A DNA stretch of 64,000 nucleotides from Nocardioides sp. CFH 31398 (lineage in GTDB: Bacteria > Actinomycetota > Actinomycetes > Propionibacteriales > Nocardioidaceae). Position 1 is the stretch's first letter. The number at the start of each line of letters is the position of its first letter. Shown in pieces: positions 62,488 through 64,000 of this stretch. A program made the position numbers and the translations under genes. The notes beneath the pieces are model-generated. The model worked only from the letters and a program-made list of their open reading frames with translations. It was not told the DNA's origin and ran no database searches. Location of the stretch: contig NZ_JAKUHT010000012.1 in the NCBI RefSeq assembly GCF_022436705.1, forward strand, positions 1-64,000, read 5' to 3'.

Positions 62488-63399
62488 ATGCAGCTGCGCT
62501 ACGTGTTCTCCGAGCTCGCCCAGGGCCTCCGACGCAACCTCACGATGCACATCGCGGTGGTGCTGACCCTGTTCGTGTCCCTGACGCTCGTGGGGCTCGG
62601 CGTCCTGCTGAACCAGCAGGCCGACCGTGCCGCGGGCTACTGGGGCAGCCAGCTCGAGGTCACCGTCTTCCTCTGCCGCGACGGCGACGACAACCCGGCC
62701 TGCACCGGCGAGGTCACCGACGCCGAGATCGACGCCGTCGAGGCCGCCGTCGCCGACAGCGAGGGCGTGACCGGCTACCGCTACGAGTCGAAGGAGGAGG
62801 CGTTCGAGAAGGTCAAGGAGCTGTACGGCGAGGAGCGGTTCACCGGTGACAACCCGGCCGCCACGGCGGACGCGATGCCGCAGTCGGTCTGGGTCGAGCT
62901 GGCCGACCCGGACGAGTTCGAGACGGTCGCCAGCCGCGTCCAGGGGCTCGCCGGCGTCTCGCAGATCCGCGACCAACGAGCCGTCCTCGAACCCATCTTC
63001 ACCTCCCTCAACGCCCTGCAGTGGGGGGCGATCGGGATCGCCGGCTTCCTCGTCCTGGCGGCCCTGCTCCTCGTCGGCAACACCATCCGCCTCGCCGCCC
63101 TGGCCCGACGGCGGGAGATCGGCATCATGCGCCTCGTCGGGGCCTCGAACCTCTACATCACCCTGCCGTTCGTGCTCGAGGCGCTGGTGACGGCGTTCAT
63201 CGGCGTGACGCTGGCCGCGGGCGCCCTCGCGGCGTTCATGTGGTTCGGCATCGCCGAGCAGCTGAGCGACTCCCTGCGGTTCATGCCCTGGATCGGTCTG
63301 CCGGAGTACGGCGTCGCCGTCGCGGCCATCGCCGTCCTGGGCCCGGTGCTGACCGTGCTGCCGACACTCGTGCTCACCCGCAAATACACGAAGGTGTGA
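62488..63399 (+). CDS. ftsX: Cell-division membrane protein FtsX
   Basis: 303 aa. N-terminal helix (TMHIAVVLTLFVSLTLVGLGVLLN), an external domain (~residues 50-170; CRDGDDNPACTGEV), then three helices including IGIAGFLVLAALLLVGNTIRLAALARRREIGIMRLVGASN, the FtsX permease signature. Partner of FtsE; the external loop contacts the hydrolase encoded next. Confidence 0.95.
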   Translation: MQLRYVFSELAQGLRRNLTMHIAVVLTLFVSLTLVGLGVLLNQQADRAAGYWGSQLEVTVFLCRDGDDNPACTGEVTDAEIDAVEAAVADSEGVTGYRYESKEEAFEKVKELYGEERFTGDNPAATADAMPQSVWVELADPDEFETVASRVQGLAGVSQIRDQRAVLEPIFTSLNALQWGAIGIAGFLVLAALLLVGNTIRLAALARRREIGIMRLVGASNLYITLPFVLEALVTAFIGVTLAAGALAAFMWFGIAEQLSDSLRFMPWIGLPEYGVAVAAIAVLGPVLTVLPTLVLTRKYTKV

Positions 63400-63452
63400 C
63401 GCCTGGGGCCTATGGTGCGGGAGTTGTTTCCCCCGACCGGTGAGGCCCCTCG

Positions 63453-64000
63453 GTGCGCTCCCTTCCCCGCACGGCCCGGCGACCAGCGATCGCGCTGGCC
63501 GCGGCTGCCGCGCTCCTGCTCGGCGCCTCGCTGACGTACACGGCGGCCGCGGAGCCCGACGACCTCCGGCAGCGCGCCGACCGGCTCGAGGACCGCATCG
63601 ACGACGCCGACTCCGCGCTCAGCGAGTCGAGCGCCCGCGCCCACCGGGCCGTGACCCGGCTCCGAGCGGCCCAGGACGACCTCAAGGACGCCCGCGCGCG
63701 CCTCGACGAGGTGCAGGACGAGCTGGCCGAGGCGAAGCGCCAGGACGAGCGCATGGCCGACCGCCTGCAGCAGGCCAGGGACGAGCTCGCCGAGGCCCGT
63801 GACGCGCTCGCGGCCGGCCAGGCGGACGTCGAGGACCAGCGGCTGGCCGTCGCCGACACCGTCGTCGACCTCTACACCGGCGCCGACCCGGGGCTCGCCG
63901 CCTTCGCGTCGATGCTCAACGCCGAGGACCCCGCCGACCTCACCCGCCGCGACGAGGCCACCGACGTCCTGGTGGGCGACGAGGCCCGGGCGTACGACGA
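63453..64000 (+). CDS. Coiled-coil peptidoglycan hydrolase, N-terminal part (CwlO/RipC-like)
   Basis: Starts at a GTG; cut by the window edge after ~182 codons. Signal peptide (RRPAIALAAAAALLLGASLTYTAAA), then a long coiled coil (DDLRQRADRLEDRIDDADSAL ... EVQDELAEAKRQDERMADRLQQ) as in FtsEX-activated hydrolases. The catalytic NlpC/P60 or M23 domain should lie beyond the window. Order ftsE-ftsX-hydrolase is conserved in actinobacteria. Confidence 0.85.
   Translation, partial: MRSLPRTARRPAIALAAAAALLLGASLTYTAAAEPDDLRQRADRLEDRIDDADSALSESSARAHRAVTRLRAAQDDLKDARARLDEVQDELAEAKRQDERMADRLQQARDELAEARDALAAGQADVEDQRLAVADTVVDLYTGADPGLAAFASMLNAEDPADLTRRDEATDVLVGDEARAYD

Overview
The window is chromosomal DNA of a high-GC actinobacterium, most likely a Nocardioides-like member of the Propionibacteriales. 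The signs are very GC-rich third codon positions, many GTG starts, four-base ATGA/GTGA gene overlaps, an NHEJ ligase/polymerase pair, a fused E1 alpha/beta oxo-acid dehydrogenase, and prfB, ftsE, ftsX and a CwlO/RipC-like gene close together. No rRNA, tRNA or CRISPR array was seen.

Left flank (1-12.9 kb): ordinary host genes. In order: SGNH hydrolase with a TetR regulator, a secreted protein, NHEJ ligase and LigD-type polymerase, two paralogous secreted proteins each preceded by the same DasR-like palindrome, a NagD-like phosphatase, a phosphotransferase-like protein, an MFS exporter with a divergent TetR gene and a triple operator, a deazaflavin-type oxidoreductase, and a succinate-semialdehyde dehydrogenase.

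Core (12.97-48.1 kb): a Tad/Flp pilus operon (tadA, tadB, tadC, pilin-like gene, two tadE-like genes, tadG-like gene) broken twice by site-specific insertion. Element 1 (about 12.2 kb) sits in tadA between two copies of CTCGACCTG. Element 2 (about 18.3 kb) sits in tadC between two copies of GTCCCGGT. Each has a large serine integrase just inside its left end. Joining the outer halves across one core copy restores full-length, in-frame TadA (431 aa) and TadC (313 aa).

Element 1 carries an integrase, a small HTH protein, a primase-polymerase, a RecA-fold ATPase, an iteron-like cluster, a second small serine recombinase, several small proteins, a striking set of palindromes, a DUF4145 protein, and a leftward module of a capsid-like protein, an unknown protein and a TerS-like protein. 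Element 2 carries an integrase, an excisionase-like HTH, small phage-type ORFs, a putative replication initiator with iterons inside its own gene, two TerS-like genes and a tape measure gene that seems to start at ATC. It also carries cargo: a methyltransferase-nuclease fusion, an NA37-like/RelA-SpoT-synthetase gene pair, and a leftward operon of ParB-like and zinc-motif proteins. Neither element encodes a large terminase, portal or complete tail, so both look like phage satellites (one capsid-carrying, one tape-measure-carrying) or reduced prophages.

Right flank (48.2-64 kb): NCS1 permease, VOC protein, CAP-domain secreted protein, secreted X-Pro peptidase-like hydrolase, DinB-like protein divergent from a WYL regulator, acetoin-reductase-like SDR, fused E1, prfB, amylosucrase-like GH13, a 0.5-kb array of 32-bp repeats that inverts in the middle, a lipoprotein, ftsE, ftsX and the start of a coiled-coil peptidoglycan hydrolase.
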